Assembly (NCBI RefSeq): GCF_001418205.1
Contig: NZ_LIQF01000008.1
Coordinates: forward strand, 62,001-126,000
Direction of reading: 5' to 3'
Source: Marinomonas fungiae
GTDB lineage: Bacteria; Pseudomonadota; Gammaproteobacteria; Pseudomonadales; Marinomonadaceae
DNA length: 64,000 nt
Positions 20,905 to 30,995 of this stretch are shown piece by piece. Under the pieces are notes generated by a model that saw only the letters and a program-made list of their open reading frames with translations, was not told where the DNA came from and did no database searches. A program made the translations under genes and the position numbers. Position 1 is the stretch's first letter. Every line of letters starts with the position of its first letter.

Positions 20905-21663
20905 ATGGGCCGCAAGACCTACGCCGTATGTGTGATTTGGTTTATCTTGGTTGTCACATGCATTGTAGGAGCCTATGTGCCTCTGCACTATTGGTCAGCA
21001 CAACTGCGCAGTCTGATGCCACAACAGGTTGCGTTGATGCGCGTGTCTGGCCACTGGTGGGCAGGGCAGGCACAACTGTCTGTGACGGGACTTTCTCAAC
21101 CGTTGCAGTTATCTTGGTCGATGAAATCCTTGTTTGCGCCGATTGATTGGTATCTTAATCATCCTCAGATACTTGGTTATGGACAGGTCCAGCCGTCTTT
21201 CAGTACGGTATCTTTTTGGGTTAAGGGGCTAAGCCTCGATGCCGATCTACTCAATCCGTTGCTTACGCAGCAGGGCGTATACGTCACCGGATCTCCCCTT
21301 GAGGTCAGCGCTTGGTACAGTGTTTATGATATCCAAGAAAAGCAATTTCAAGCATTTCAAGCCCGTGCGAATTGGTCGAAAGGCCACATTCGTTATCAGC
21401 TTGAAGGGCTCACTAACGAAGCGAATATCGTAGATTTGCAACTGCAAGGCTATCTGACTGATGAGTCACATCCTAGACAGCCAATATTGGTTTTACAATC
21501 CCAACAAGGCAGCCCTCTGCTGGAAATGAAGCTGTTGCCTCAGTGGCACCTTGAGCTAACGGTGATGCCTGAATTAATTGAAACAATAGGGTTACGTTGG
21601 CCGGGGAAAAAAGAATATCCCGCCTTTGTTATGATTCAGCCGTTGAGGGAAATGTGGCCTTAA
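20905..21663 (+). CDS. gspN: type II secretion system protein N
   Basis: A 252-residue bitopic inner-membrane protein with one N-terminal helix (about residues 6-28) and a periplasmic domain rich in beta structure. The WSAQLRSLMPQQVALMRVSGHWWAGQA region (about 30-56) follows the family pattern in which a W-x-G-x-A segment follows the helix. GspN is an accessory component found in some T2SS operons, usually next to gspC; here it immediately precedes gspC, which supports the call. Confidence 0.8.
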   Translation: MGRKTYAVCVIWFILVVTCIVGAYVPLHYWSAQLRSLMPQQVALMRVSGHWWAGQAQLSVTGLSQPLQLSWSMKSLFAPIDWYLNHPQILGYGQVQPSFSTVSFWVKGLSLDADLLNPLLTQQGVYVTGSPLEVSAWYSVYDIQEKQFQAFQARANWSKGHIRYQLEGLTNEANIVDLQLQGYLTDESHPRQPILVLQSQQGSPLLEMKLLPQWHLELTVMPELIETIGLRWPGKKEYPAFVMIQPLREMWP

Positions 21664-21767
21664 TCACTGCTTAAATGTTCAAATAGATGCGATCTTCTTG
21701 CAATGTTTTATCGGTTTGTTGAAGATAGCCGTTTAGATTTTCGATATCTACTGATTAGGTTACGTTT

Positions 21768-22583
21768 GTGCATTGGAAAGCTGCTGAAAAAGTTGCGTTA
21801 TGGCTGACGACATTTGGGGCGCTGACAGTGCTGGCTGTCGCCGTTGGCAATATTGTCGCTCGAAGCTGGTTTTCGGCCACTCAGGTGTCAGTCCCGATAA
21901 CGCTCACCTTGCCTAGTAACGATGCTGTCGCGATCGCCACTCCGAGCTCTGATCTATTTGGTGTGACGCCGATTAACGCTCTATCATTGCAGCCTACGAC
22001 TTTGAAAATTCACTTGCTAGGGGTTCTACCCAATACCGTTCCCGAGTTCGGCATGGCGGTCATTCGCCCAGAAAATCAAATCGAACAGACCTATATAGTG
22101 GGGCAGAATCTTGCTCCAGGGGTGACATTGAAAGCGGTATTTAGCGACCATGTAGTGCTCGAGCGTAACGGAGTGATGGAAATCTTGTTCTTTAGTCAAA
22201 CCAGTGGTTCAGCCAACCAATCCTTATTTGTCCCCAGTGCGCCTGCCGCTTCTAATCCAAACTCAAGCCCGTCGACAAGCACGGCGATTAAAGTGCCGCA
22301 GACTGTAGAGCAAATCGCAGCCGCCTTTCATCAACATCCGCTAGCAATGCTGCAACAAGCGGGCGTCGAGCAAAAGGGCAATTCCTATCGTTTAACGGCT
22401 GACAGTCGTCTTACTCAATTTGGTTTGCAACCGGGCGATCAATTAGTTTCCCTGAATGGTATGGATCTAGATGCGCTACAGGGGGATGACAAGCTGCAAG
22501 CCCAATTGCTGCAATCGGAGTCCATTCGAGCCGAAATAGAGCGAGGCGGACAACGTCTCATTATTCATTTTTCCATTAAGTAA
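21768..22583 (+). CDS. gspC: type II secretion system protein C
   Basis: A 271-residue inner-membrane protein: a cytoplasmic N-terminus, one membrane helix (about 12-34), a periplasmic homology region (about 80-145) that contacts the GspD secretin, a low-complexity Ser/Asn/Pro linker and a C-terminal PDZ domain (about 185-271; QFGLQPGDQLVSLNGMDL). The start is a GTG with AGG 8 bases upstream. GspC links the secretin to the inner-membrane platform and helps select substrates. Confidence 0.9.
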   Translation: MHWKAAEKVALWLTTFGALTVLAVAVGNIVARSWFSATQVSVPITLTLPSNDAVAIATPSSDLFGVTPINALSLQPTTLKIHLLGVLPNTVPEFGMAVIRPENQIEQTYIVGQNLAPGVTLKAVFSDHVVLERNGVMEILFFSQTSGSANQSLFVPSAPAASNPNSSPSTSTAIKVPQTVEQIAAAFHQHPLAMLQQAGVEQKGNSYRLTADSRLTQFGLQPGDQLVSLNGMDLDALQGDDKLQAQLLQSESIRAEIERGGQRLIIHFSIK

Positions 22584-22592
22584 GGATGCTCC

Positions 22593-24482
22593 ATGTTGTC
22601 GTTGCGTAAATTCATGGTGAACGGTTTATGTGTGTTGGCTTTGAGTGCCACACCTTGCATGGCACAAACGTGGCAGGTGAATTTGCAACAGGCCGACATC
22701 GGCGTTTTTATCCAGCAAGTCGCTAAGATGACGGGCAAAAGTTTTATCGTGGACCCAAGGGTAAAAGGTAAGGTCAGTGTCATCTCCAATGAAGCGCTCA
22801 ATGAAGAGGCCGTTTATCGCTTGCTGCTGTCTGTACTGACAGTGCATGGCTACGCAGCATTAGAGACGGCTGATGGGATAAAAGTTGTACCACAGAATAT
22901 AGCCAAGCAAAGTGGTGTGGATTTTGATAGTCAAGGAATTGCCGCAGGCGGTTTGTTGGTGACTCGCATGATTCCAGTAAAGCAAGCGACCGCATCAGAA
23001 TTGGTGCCGATCCTACGCCCTTTAATTCCCCAGTATGGACACCTTGCTGCAGTGGACAGTGTTAATGCACTGATTATCAGTGATCATGCGGACAACATTC
23101 GCGAATTAGAATCTCTGATTGCTCGCCTTGATAATTCAAGTGAAGGGGTGGTTCGTGTGCTACCGCTTGAGCATGCTTGGGCAAATGATGTGTTAGGGCT
23201 GATTACCGAGTTAACTGGTGCATCAGCAACGAGCAATGGTTCTGCGAATACGCAGCCAGTTATGACCACGAAAGTGATTGCTGACGATCGTACCAACCGT
23301 ATGGTCATTAAGGGCAAACTTGAAGATGTACAAAAAGTTGAGGCGTTAATTAAACAACTGGATTCCCCCACCAAAGTGGCCAGTCGTTTGTCTGTATTAC
23401 CGCTGCGTTATGCGGATGCGCCAAAAACTGCAGAGTTAATCGGTGGTTTATTGGGCTCGACAGTAGCAACCGATACTGCCTCTGCTAACAGTACTATTGT
23501 CAAAGCCGATGAAGATTTGAATGCATTAGTGGTGCGTGCAGATCCGAGTGTGCTGGTGGATATCCAATCGGTTTTAAAAGAGCTCGATGTGCCGCGCGCT
23601 CAAGTATTGGTTGAGGCCATCATAGCCGAAGTCAATATGGATGATGCTGAAGCCTTTGGCTTCCAGTGGTTATTTGGAGACACGTCCGACTCTACTGTGC
23701 CAGCAATGGGCACGAATTTTACCGCCGCAGGTAATAGCATTACGGAAATCGCCACGGGCATTGCCACAGGGCGTCCGACATTAAGTAACGGCTTAACCGC
23801 CGCAGGGATTCGTTTTAATAGCAATGGAGATCTAAATCTTGCGGGGATCTTGCAAGCGATAGAAAGCAACTCCAATGCCAACCTGTTATCGACGCCTAAG
23901 ATCATGACCTTGGATAATCAAACCTCGAAGATCTTAGTGGGAGAAACACGACCCTTTCAAACCGGTGGCTATGCAGACAGTAGCAGTAACGCTTTTGTTA
24001 CCACGACTCGGGAAGACATTGGCTTAACCCTTGAAGTGACGCCACATATTAATGCGGGTGATGAAGTACGAATGGAAGTGCTACAGATAGTAGAGGCTGC
24101 TTCTTCCGAGCCAAGCTCACTTGGCACCATCACCACGAAGCGTGAAATCTCCACCACGGTTATTGCTGGTAATCGCCGCACGATTGTATTGGGGGGGTTA
24201 ATCGAGGATAACGTGGTGGAAGTACAGCAAAAGGTGCCTCTGTTAGGGGATATTCCAGTGATTGGGGCTCTGTTCCGAAGTACTTCGCAAGAAAACCAAA
24301 AGCGTAACCTGTTAGTGTTTATTCGTCCGACCATCCTGCGTTCGGCGCAAGACGTCGCGGCGGTTACTAGTGAAAAATTTAGTGGATTTAGAAGTATCGA
24401 AATTTCCCAAGCGTTCACCCTACAGCGACCGCAAGCACTAGAAGAGCGCTTTGATCGCCCTTATGCCGCTCCTACGAAATAA
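22593..24482 (+). CDS. gspD: type II secretion system secretin
   Basis: A 629-residue outer-membrane secretin. The signal peptide is residues 1-24 (ends PCMA). The N0 domain begins QQADIGVFIQQVAKMTGKSF and is followed by N1-N3 repeats with the N-domain motif VRVLPLEHAWANDV. The C-terminal secretin domain contains the TPKIMTLDNQTSKILVGE and LGGLIEDN segments. It forms the multimeric channel for folded exoproteins. It closes the first half of the T2SS set; the second half resumes with gspE after a 5-kb insertion. Confidence 0.95.
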   Translation: MLSLRKFMVNGLCVLALSATPCMAQTWQVNLQQADIGVFIQQVAKMTGKSFIVDPRVKGKVSVISNEALNEEAVYRLLLSVLTVHGYAALETADGIKVVPQNIAKQSGVDFDSQGIAAGGLLVTRMIPVKQATASELVPILRPLIPQYGHLAAVDSVNALIISDHADNIRELESLIARLDNSSEGVVRVLPLEHAWANDVLGLITELTGASATSNGSANTQPVMTTKVIADDRTNRMVIKGKLEDVQKVEALIKQLDSPTKVASRLSVLPLRYADAPKTAELIGGLLGSTVATDTASANSTIVKADEDLNALVVRADPSVLVDIQSVLKELDVPRAQVLVEAIIAEVNMDDAEAFGFQWLFGDTSDSTVPAMGTNFTAAGNSITEIATGIATGRPTLSNGLTAAGIRFNSNGDLNLAGILQAIESNSNANLLSTPKIMTLDNQTSKILVGETRPFQTGGYADSSSNAFVTTTREDIGLTLEVTPHINAGDEVRMEVLQIVEAASSEPSSLGTITTKREISTTVIAGNRRTIVLGGLIEDNVVEVQQKVPLLGDIPVIGALFRSTSQENQKRNLLVFIRPTILRSAQDVAAVTSEKFSGFRSIEISQAFTLQRPQALEERFDRPYAAPTK

Positions 24483-24668
24483 CGCTCAATTTAAATGAGT
24501 AATAACGCTCATATAGTCGTGGGATTATGTGTAAGATTTTGTATCTTATTAATGTTAGATTTGTAAGGTTAGTGTAAAGTGAGCCGGTGTTTTTCGGTGT
24601 CACAGGGAAGTGGCAGCAAGATTAGTGTGTTACTTCCCCCATTTAACTTTTCAAAATTGAGGTTAGTA

Positions 24669-25973
24669 ATGCAAAAAGCGCTTATTATTGCAGGAAGCTT
24701 AGCGTGTGGTGCAGCGGTCGCAGCACCTGTCTCTCAGCCATTCGGCTCAAGTTTTACTTTAGGATCCAGTGCCAATCCAGCGTCATTGATGACTGCCATG
24801 GGTAACCCTGCTGCTGCTTACTTTATGGTGAACAGTGAAGAGGGCGATAACTTCCGTACAGGTATTCTTGGCCCTATTGGTGTTGGCTACGAAGTGGGCG
24901 AAGTCGACTCCCTAGAAGACAAAATCGATGAGTTAGACGATCTGTTGGATCAAGAAGTGACGACCATCGGCCAAGCGTTAAATATCCAATCTCGTGCCAA
25001 CGATTTGCTAGCTCAAATGGGCGAAGACGCTAATCTTAAAGTGATGGTGGGGGCGCCAGTGCCTGTGTTCCCAATTATCTACAAAACCGACAGTGGCAGT
25101 GCCTTTATGCTGGATCTATCGGTTTCAGCGGTGGCAAAAGGCCACTTCTTAGATGATGAGATCGACATCGTACAAGAGACGAATGGTGATTACCGTTTAG
25201 ATACTAACTCTTCTTTGTACGCTAAAGCAGGTGCGGCGGTGACCTTTGGGCTAGGTTACTCAACCGATGTTTACAGCAGTGATGCGGGGACTCTGGTATT
25301 GGGTACTAAGCTGAATGCCCACAGTGTGACACTGGGCAAGGCGTTGCAGCATCTAGAATCATCTGATGATGATACGTCAGATGCGTTTTCTGATGCGTTC
25401 TCTGATCAGCAAGAAACGACCACTGACTTTGGTCTAGACTTAGGTGCTATTTGGGCGGCTGAGCATTACCAATTGGGCTTTCAAGCAACCAACCTGAATG
25501 AGCCAAGTTTCGAATACGGCAAGCTGCCAAGCAACTGTGCGACTGAGTCTCCGATTGACCAGCCGAGCTGTAATGCGGCTCTTGAATTCGCTCAAAAAGG
25601 CGAAATTGAGCTAAACGAAGAATACACCATGGAGCGTCAATTCACGGTTGAAGCATTAACATTCGTATTTGATCGTCAGTTGTCCCTAGCGGCAAGCTAC
25701 GAGCTAAACGAAGTTGCGGACTTGGTGGGAGATGAATACCAGTGGGCGACTGTTTCTACAGTCTACTACAGCAGCAGTTCCTTTATTCCAGCGCTTCGCC
25801 TAGGTTACAAAAAGAACATGGCAGGTTCAGAATTGAGCTACGCGATGGTGGGCGCAACCCTATTCAAACGCCTAAATCTGGACTTGGCTTACGGCCTTGA
25901 AAGTGTAGAAATCGATGGTGATGAACAACCACGTAGTTTGTACGTCAGCGCGAGCATTGAAAGTGCATTCTAA
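24669..25973 (+). CDS. traF: TraF-like outer-membrane beta-barrel protein (PF13729 type)
   Basis: A 434-residue exported protein. The signal peptide is residues 1-20 (ends AAVAA). The mature part opens with SQPFGSSFTLGSSANPASLMTAMGNPAA, typical of the TraF_2 family (named after F-plasmid TraF), whose members look like FadL-type or autotransporter-like barrels with alternating hydrophobic strands and end in an aromatic residue (SIESAF-Phe). The ATG at 24669 is preceded by GAGG at 6 bases; a longer ORF from 24579 lacks a signal peptide. The true role is unknown, and nothing else conjugation-related is nearby, so a plasmid-transfer function is unlikely. Confidence 0.75.
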   Translation: MQKALIIAGSLACGAAVAAPVSQPFGSSFTLGSSANPASLMTAMGNPAAAYFMVNSEEGDNFRTGILGPIGVGYEVGEVDSLEDKIDELDDLLDQEVTTIGQALNIQSRANDLLAQMGEDANLKVMVGAPVPVFPIIYKTDSGSAFMLDLSVSAVAKGHFLDDEIDIVQETNGDYRLDTNSSLYAKAGAAVTFGLGYSTDVYSSDAGTLVLGTKLNAHSVTLGKALQHLESSDDDTSDAFSDAFSDQQETTTDFGLDLGAIWAAEHYQLGFQATNLNEPSFEYGKLPSNCATESPIDQPSCNAALEFAQKGEIELNEEYTMERQFTVEALTFVFDRQLSLAASYELNEVADLVGDEYQWATVSTVYYSSSSFIPALRLGYKKNMAGSELSYAMVGATLFKRLNLDLAYGLESVEIDGDEQPRSLYVSASIESAF

Positions 25974-26009
25974 TAAGATCCTCTAAGTTTTTCATTGTTC
26001 GATCCTTAA

Positions 26010-26040
26010 AAAACGCGCTATAACTATAGTGCGTTTTTTT
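26010..26040 (+). terminator. terminator of the TraF-like gene
   Basis: Stem AACGC-G-CTATA / TATAG-T-GCGTT (one G:U pair) followed by a run of seven T. It isolates the TraF-like gene from pqiA, so pqiABC needs its own promoter or read-through. Confidence 0.8.
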
Positions 26041-26121
26041 ATGGGCAATCGCCTGCAATCGGTTGTAGTGAGTTTGATGAATAAGCAATGGGTGGGAGCG
26101 CAAGGCTCTGGTGAAAATAGA

Positions 26122-27225
26122 ATGATTCCCTGCAAGGGATGTGGGCTTCAAACACTTGTTCCTAGTCTAGAGCCGAATCAAACTGCTTATTGTCCACGCT
26201 GTGGTCACAAGCTTACCTCCTTGAAGCAGAACTGGGTCGACAAAGTTTTGGCGTTAGGCCTGTCAGCACTTTTATTGCTGTTATTGTCTATTTCCTTCAA
26301 TTTTCTATCATTTTCTAGCAATGGATTAGAAACATCGATCACGTTGATATCTGAAGTGGAGACTCTGATAGCGCAAAACAATTTAAGCCTAGCCGCGGTC
26401 ATATTGTTTGTTTGTATTCTCTTGCCAGCCTGTGTCTTATTATTGCTTTGTGCTTGGATGCTATCGATTAAATTTGGTATTGGTTTGCGAGCTACGAAGG
26501 CACAAATCGCTCTCTGCTTTAACTTTATTATTTGGTGTATGCCAGAAGTATTTATGGTCGGCGTGATCGTCAGTATGGTCAAGGTTACCTCGATGGCAGA
26601 GGTAAACTTTGGTCCGAGCTTCTATTTTTATATAGGTTTTATGGTGTTATACATTTTGACTTTGTTGCACCTTGACCGTTTTCAAGTAGAGCTGGCTTTT
26701 ATAAAAGAGTCGAAGTTTACCGCGACCGTGCTTAACACTGATAAGCGTGTGCAATGGACTTGGGCGTTATTGTTTACTTCTGTCATATTGTACCTGCCGG
26801 CAAATTTATTGCCGATCATGACAACTCGATTTTTAGGCGTGGACTCACCTTCGACGATTGTAGGAGGGGTGATTACTTTGTGGCATCATGGCTCTTACAT
26901 GATTGCGGCGGTCATCTTTATTGCCAGCATCTTAGTGCCTATGTTTAAAATGTTTGCGATAGGCTATTTAAATTATTCTGTGCAGACGAACAGTAATGTC
27001 AGCATCAAGCAGCGTTATACCTTATATCGAGTCACTGAAATGATGGGGCGCTGGTCGATGATTGATGTCTTTGTCGTCGCGATTTTAGCTGGGTTGGTGC
27101 AGCTTGGAAGCACTATGAGTGTCTACCCTGGTTCTGCTGTGATTGCATTTTGCGCTGTGGTTGTGCTGACAATGTTGGCCGCTATGTCATTTGATAGCAG
27201 AATGATTTGGGAAAATGAGCAATAA
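26122..27225 (+). CDS. pqiA: PqiA-like inner-membrane protein
   Basis: A 367-residue polytopic membrane protein of the PqiA family. A single zinc-ribbon, C-x2-C ... C-x2-C (MIPCKGCG and YCPRCGHK), opens the protein, followed by two sets of about four helices each. PqiA works with the MCE protein PqiB and lipoprotein PqiC to move lipids or related molecules across the periplasm. The second zinc-ribbon normally found at the start of the second half is missing: the linker (about residue 190, KESKFTATVL) has no cysteines. I chose ATG 26122 (GGTGA 7 bases upstream, ribbon at the N-terminus); ATG 26077 is an alternative that adds 15 residues. Confidence 0.85.
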   Translation: MIPCKGCGLQTLVPSLEPNQTAYCPRCGHKLTSLKQNWVDKVLALGLSALLLLLLSISFNFLSFSSNGLETSITLISEVETLIAQNNLSLAAVILFVCILLPACVLLLLCAWMLSIKFGIGLRATKAQIALCFNFIIWCMPEVFMVGVIVSMVKVTSMAEVNFGPSFYFYIGFMVLYILTLLHLDRFQVELAFIKESKFTATVLNTDKRVQWTWALLFTSVILYLPANLLPIMTTRFLGVDSPSTIVGGVITLWHHGSYMIAAVIFIASILVPMFKMFAIGYLNYSVQTNSNVSIKQRYTLYRVTEMMGRWSMIDVFVVAILAGLVQLGSTMSVYPGSAVIAFCAVVVLTMLAAMSFDSRMIWENEQ

Positions 27226-27227
27226 AT

Positions 27228-28889
27228 ATGAGTCTACCGTCAGATCAACACCGTAAAACATCGGGCACTGTTTCCGCTACGATAAAGTCAAACAATCGTA
27301 TTTCGAAGATTTGGCTCATTCCTATTGTCACTCTGTTACTGAGTGCATGGTTTATTTTGCAAGAATTAAACGACAAAGGCCTTGAGATAGAGATTGAGTT
27401 CCAAACGGCGACTGGATTGGAAGCAGGAAAAACGCAAATCAAAATCCGTGATGTGGTCATCGGTCGAGTGGATTCTCTTGAATTGAAAGACGATTCTTCA
27501 GGAGTTCTAGTCACTGCTCTGTTGGACAAAAAAGCTGAGAAGTTTCTACGTACCGATACGCGCTTCTGGATCGTTTCCCCAAGAGTATCTCTTGAGGGGA
27601 TTTCAGGCCTGCAAACTTTATTGTCAGGCTCTTACATTGATATGGCTCCTGGCCTTGATGTACAGACTTCACGCCATTTTACTGCCTTGAATGATCCGCC
27701 AGTGACGCCGATCGGGACCCCCGGTTTACGGGTCTTTTTAAACAGCGAAAAGTCATTTACCGCCAAAGTAGGGGATCAAGTCATTTATCGTGGGCTTGCT
27801 GTCGGCCGAATTGAAACGGTGGAATATGATTTAGAAAAGCGTTTGGCCAAATACAGTGCTTTTATTGAGGCGCCGTTTGATAAGCTAGTCACCTCCAACA
27901 CTCGATTTTGGAATACCAGTGGCATTGAGTTGGAGCTAGGGGCTGATGGTGTGGGCGTTAGCACTCCGAATTTAGAATCACTCATTGCCGGCGGTATCAC
28001 TTTCGATGAACCGGAAGGTATGCCGCCTAGTCACCCTTTTCAAAAAGATAAGGTCTTCGAAATTTACCCTTCTTACAAAAGTGCCATGGCGCACCGCTAT
28101 GTTGAGAAAGTCTATTATCTGATTTTAATCGAAAGCTCTGTGCGTGGCCTGAAAGAAGGCGCACCAGTAGAGTATCGTGGTTTGCAAATTGGTCAGGTAG
28201 AAGACATCAATATTAAGCTGGATGACCATAAACTTCGTGTTGATGAAGACTCTTACAAGATTCCTGTGCTGATTTCTATTCAACCTGGACGGGCCAACTT
28301 GACCGATGATGCGGCAGGTAGAGAGCTTATCAGCAAGCAATTTAAGCTTTGGGTGGAAAAGGGATTAAGGGCGTCCCTCAAAACTGGCAGTTTGCTAACA
28401 GGAGCGGTATTTGTTGATCTTAAACATGATGATAAAGCAGACGCATACAAAACTGTGCTATTAGCGGGATATCCTGTCATTCCTACAGTACCAGATGAGA
28501 TTGTCCAGTTTACTGATCAGTTGAGCACAACCTTGGATAAGATAAACGAATTACCTTTACAAGGTGTGGCTGATGATTTACGAGTCTTGCTGCAAGATCT
28601 ATCTAGCAGTGCTAGCGCGTTTAATCAGGCGAGCGCTTCAATCAGTGATAAGTTAGACGAATTTGATATGGCAAACATGAACCAAACCCTATCGAGTTTG
28701 AACGATGTGTTAGAGAAATTTGCCACGGATGATAATGGTGTGTCATCGATCAACCAAACCATGATCGAAATTCAAAATGCCATGCGCGAGTTAACGCCAT
28801 TGCTGCAGAAAATGAATACGGCTCCGAATAGTTTGATCTTTAAGAGTCAGGTAGCGCCGGATATCGAGCCTCGAGGAGCAAGGCGATGA
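27228..28889 (+). CDS. pqiB: PqiB-like MCE-domain protein
   Basis: A 553-residue protein with one N-terminal membrane helix (about residues 25-42) and three tandem MCE/MlaD domains: about 45-125 (ETATGLEAGKTQIKIRDV pattern), 155-240 (second FLNSEKSFTAKVGDQVIYRG) and 285-390 (third LKEGAPVEYRGLQIG). A long C-terminal helical region follows. E. coli PqiB (546 residues) forms a stacked hexameric channel spanning the periplasm for lipid transport. It starts 2 bases after pqiA and overlaps pqiC by 4 bases. Confidence 0.92.
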   Translation: MSLPSDQHRKTSGTVSATIKSNNRISKIWLIPIVTLLLSAWFILQELNDKGLEIEIEFQTATGLEAGKTQIKIRDVVIGRVDSLELKDDSSGVLVTALLDKKAEKFLRTDTRFWIVSPRVSLEGISGLQTLLSGSYIDMAPGLDVQTSRHFTALNDPPVTPIGTPGLRVFLNSEKSFTAKVGDQVIYRGLAVGRIETVEYDLEKRLAKYSAFIEAPFDKLVTSNTRFWNTSGIELELGADGVGVSTPNLESLIAGGITFDEPEGMPPSHPFQKDKVFEIYPSYKSAMAHRYVEKVYYLILIESSVRGLKEGAPVEYRGLQIGQVEDINIKLDDHKLRVDEDSYKIPVLISIQPGRANLTDDAAGRELISKQFKLWVEKGLRASLKTGSLLTGAVFVDLKHDDKADAYKTVLLAGYPVIPTVPDEIVQFTDQLSTTLDKINELPLQGVADDLRVLLQDLSSSASAFNQASASISDKLDEFDMANMNQTLSSLNDVLEKFATDDNGVSSINQTMIEIQNAMRELTPLLQKMNTAPNSLIFKSQVAPDIEPRGARR

Positions 28890-29446
28890 AAGTAATATTG
28901 CTATTAATCAGTTTCCTAATGTTGGCGGGCTGTTCTTCACAAACATTGCAGCCGCCAAAATACTATGTTTTGAGTGGCTCTCCTGGGCAACTTACGCCTC
29001 ACAAGACGCTGCACCCGGCAATCGAAGTGCATTCCATTGTGCTGTCGGATTATCTGCAAAGCTCGAATATTGTGTTGCAAGTCTCGGATCATGAGTTGTT
29101 CTTTTCAGCGAACCATCTCTGGGCAGAACCCTTGCAAGTAGGGATTGAAAAAGTACTGCTTAACCGATTCTCGAACACTCAAGACTTAACCACTAATGAG
29201 GCGTTACAGTTAGATCTTAACATTGATTATTTTCACATCGTAGATCGTGATGCAGTGATTTTGTCCGGTAGCTATTCAGTTGAAAACCGTGCTGGTGATA
29301 CTTGGGTGCGTGAGCGTTTTGCTTTACGTGAGCCGTTAAACGACTCAGGTTATGAGTACGCCGTGTCGGTGATGTCCTCCATTCTTGGGGCGTTAAGTCA
29401 GGAAATAGCCGAAAAAGTGGCTGCTCACGACAGTAGCGCACTTTAG
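28886..29446 (+). CDS. pqiC: PqiC-like ABC-type transport auxiliary lipoprotein
   Basis: A 186-residue lipoprotein with a signal peptide and lipobox LAGC (lipidated Cys16), followed by the PqiC/YmbA-like domain PPKYYVLSG ... IEVHSIVLSDYLQ. PqiC is an outer-membrane lipoprotein thought to anchor the PqiB tunnel at its distal end. It overlaps pqiB by ATGA, so the three pqi genes are translationally coupled. gspE follows 25 bases later. Confidence 0.88.
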   Translation: MKVILLLISFLMLAGCSSQTLQPPKYYVLSGSPGQLTPHKTLHPAIEVHSIVLSDYLQSSNIVLQVSDHELFFSANHLWAEPLQVGIEKVLLNRFSNTQDLTTNEALQLDLNIDYFHIVDRDAVILSGSYSVENRAGDTWVRERFALREPLNDSGYEYAVSVMSSILGALSQEIAEKVAAHDSSAL

Positions 29447-29471
29447 TGCTCGGGTTTTATAAGGTTTCCTT

Positions 29472-30995
29472 TTGTCAGCTCTAGCTTACTCTTTTGTCAA
29501 AGAATACGGCGTCTTACTGTATCCGTCTGCCGCTGGTTGGGTATTAGCCCACCGTGCTAGTACGGCCTTGTCAGCGTTAAATGAAGCGTTCCGTTTGTGC
29601 CCTGAAATGCCAAGATTAGAGGTCTTGTCTGATCAAGCGTTTGATGCTCAGGTGGTGCAGTATTATCAGCAGGCAGGTCAACAAACGCTGGCGAGCGTGA
29701 ATGCTTTGGACGACGACTCTTATTTGCAAGGATTAGATCTAGAAAGCTTGGCAGAAGCCATACCTGAAAACGAAGATTTACTCGAACGAGAAGGGGATGC
29801 GCCAGTTATTCGCTTGATCAATGCGATCCTGAGTGAAGCTTTAAAAGAGGGTGCCTCTGACATTCATATTGAAACCTATGAACGCCAACTCAAAGTACGT
29901 TTTCGGGTGGACGGTCTTTTACGAGACGTTATTTCCCCTAAGCGAGCCTTAGCTCCTATGTTGATTTCCCGCATCAAAGTGATGGCAAAAATGGACATCG
30001 CGGAGAAGCGCTTGCCACAAGATGGCCGTATTTTATTGCGCGTTTCTGGTCAAGATACGGATGTACGAGTATCTACCTTACCGTCGACCTTTGGCGAGCG
30101 GGTGGTATTACGTTTACTTAATACATCGGTGGCACAGTTGGAGTTGGATCATCTTGGAATGAGTATCCAAGATCAAAACCGCTTACGCCAATTGATTGGG
30201 AAGCCAAACGGTATTGTATTAGTAACAGGCCCGACAGGCTCAGGTAAAACCACCACGCTGTACGCCGCATTGAATTATCTAAATCATGGGCGTAGCAACA
30301 TTATGACCGTGGAAGATCCGGTGGAATACCAGCTTGATGGTGTGGCGCAAACCCAAGTGAATAGCAAAGCAGGCATGAGCTTTGCCAAAGGATTGCGAGC
30401 CATTCTGCGGCAAGATCCAGACGTAGTGATGGTGGGAGAAATTCGAGATTTGGAAACGGCTGAGATAGCGGTGCAGGCTTCTTTGACGGGGCACTTAGTG
30501 CTTTCTACATTGCACACGAACAGTGCCATTGCCGCTGTGACACGCCTACAAGATATGGGGATTGAGCCCTTTTTGCTGTCTTCTTCTTTAGTCGGCGTGG
30601 TAGCGCAACGCTTGGTGCGCCGATTATGTGATCATTGTAAGTTGACGCAGCCTATGGATCAGGCAACGGGGCGGTTGTTTGCTCAGGTTTCGATTTTACC
30701 TGAAAGTCTATATCGTGCCCATGATGAGGGCTGCGAACATTGTTATCAGGGCTATCGTGGTCGTTTAGGCATTTATGAAATGATTGAAATGGATTCGGTC
30801 TTACAACGCTTGATTCACGATCAAGCTTCGCAACAAACCTTGGCAGACTATGTGCAACAGCATTGTCCAAGTTTACGTATAGATGGTTTACAAAAAGCGG
30901 CTATGGGGCTGACGTCGATCGAAGAAGTATTGCGTGTAACTTCATATCTTGTTCGAGACGTATCCGATCAGCATTCTGCCAATGGGTTAGACTGA
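29472..30995 (+). CDS. gspE: type II secretion system ATPase
   Basis: A 507-residue cytoplasmic secretion ATPase. An N-terminal domain (about 1-100) that binds GspL precedes the ATPase core: Walker A GPTGSGKT at 253-260, the Asp box around [17 protein letters not shown], Walker [13 protein letters not shown], and the His box. The zinc-binding C-x2-C pairs at 386/389 and 421/424 are intact. Start is a TTG with AAGG 7 bases upstream. GspE powers pseudopilus assembly with GspF and GspL. It overlaps gspF by one base. Confidence 0.95.
   Translation: MSALAYSFVKEYGVLLYPSAAGWVLAHRASTALSALNEAFRLCPEMPRLEVLSDQAFDAQVVQYYQQAGQQTLASVNALDDDSYLQGLDLESLAEAIPENEDLLEREGDAPVIRLINAILSEALKEGASDIHIETYERQLKVRFRVDGLLRDVISPKRALAPMLISRIKVMAKMDIAEKRLPQDGRILLRVSGQDTDVRVSTLPSTFGERVVLRLLNTSVAQLELDHLGMSIQDQNRLRQLIGKPNGIVLVTGPTGSGKTTTLYAALNYLNHGRSNIMTVEDPVEYQLDGVAQTQVNSKAGMSFAKGLRAILRQDPDVVMVGEIRDLETAEIAVQASLTGHLVLSTLHTNSAIAAVTRLQDMGIEPFLLSSSLVGVVAQRLVRRLCDHCKLTQPMDQATGRLFAQVSILPESLYRAHDEGCEHCYQGYRGRLGIYEMIEMDSVLQRLIHDQASQQTLADYVQQHCPSLRIDGLQKAAMGLTSIEEVLRVTSYLVRDVSDQHSANGLD

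Noticed and set aside
24579..24668. Extended N-terminus of the TraF-like protein
   Set aside because: It would bury the signal peptide; ATG 24669 has GAGG at a good distance.
24669..25973. Conjugation gene or mobile element from the name TraF
   Set aside because: No transposase, integrase, relaxase or repeats nearby; the family name is historical.
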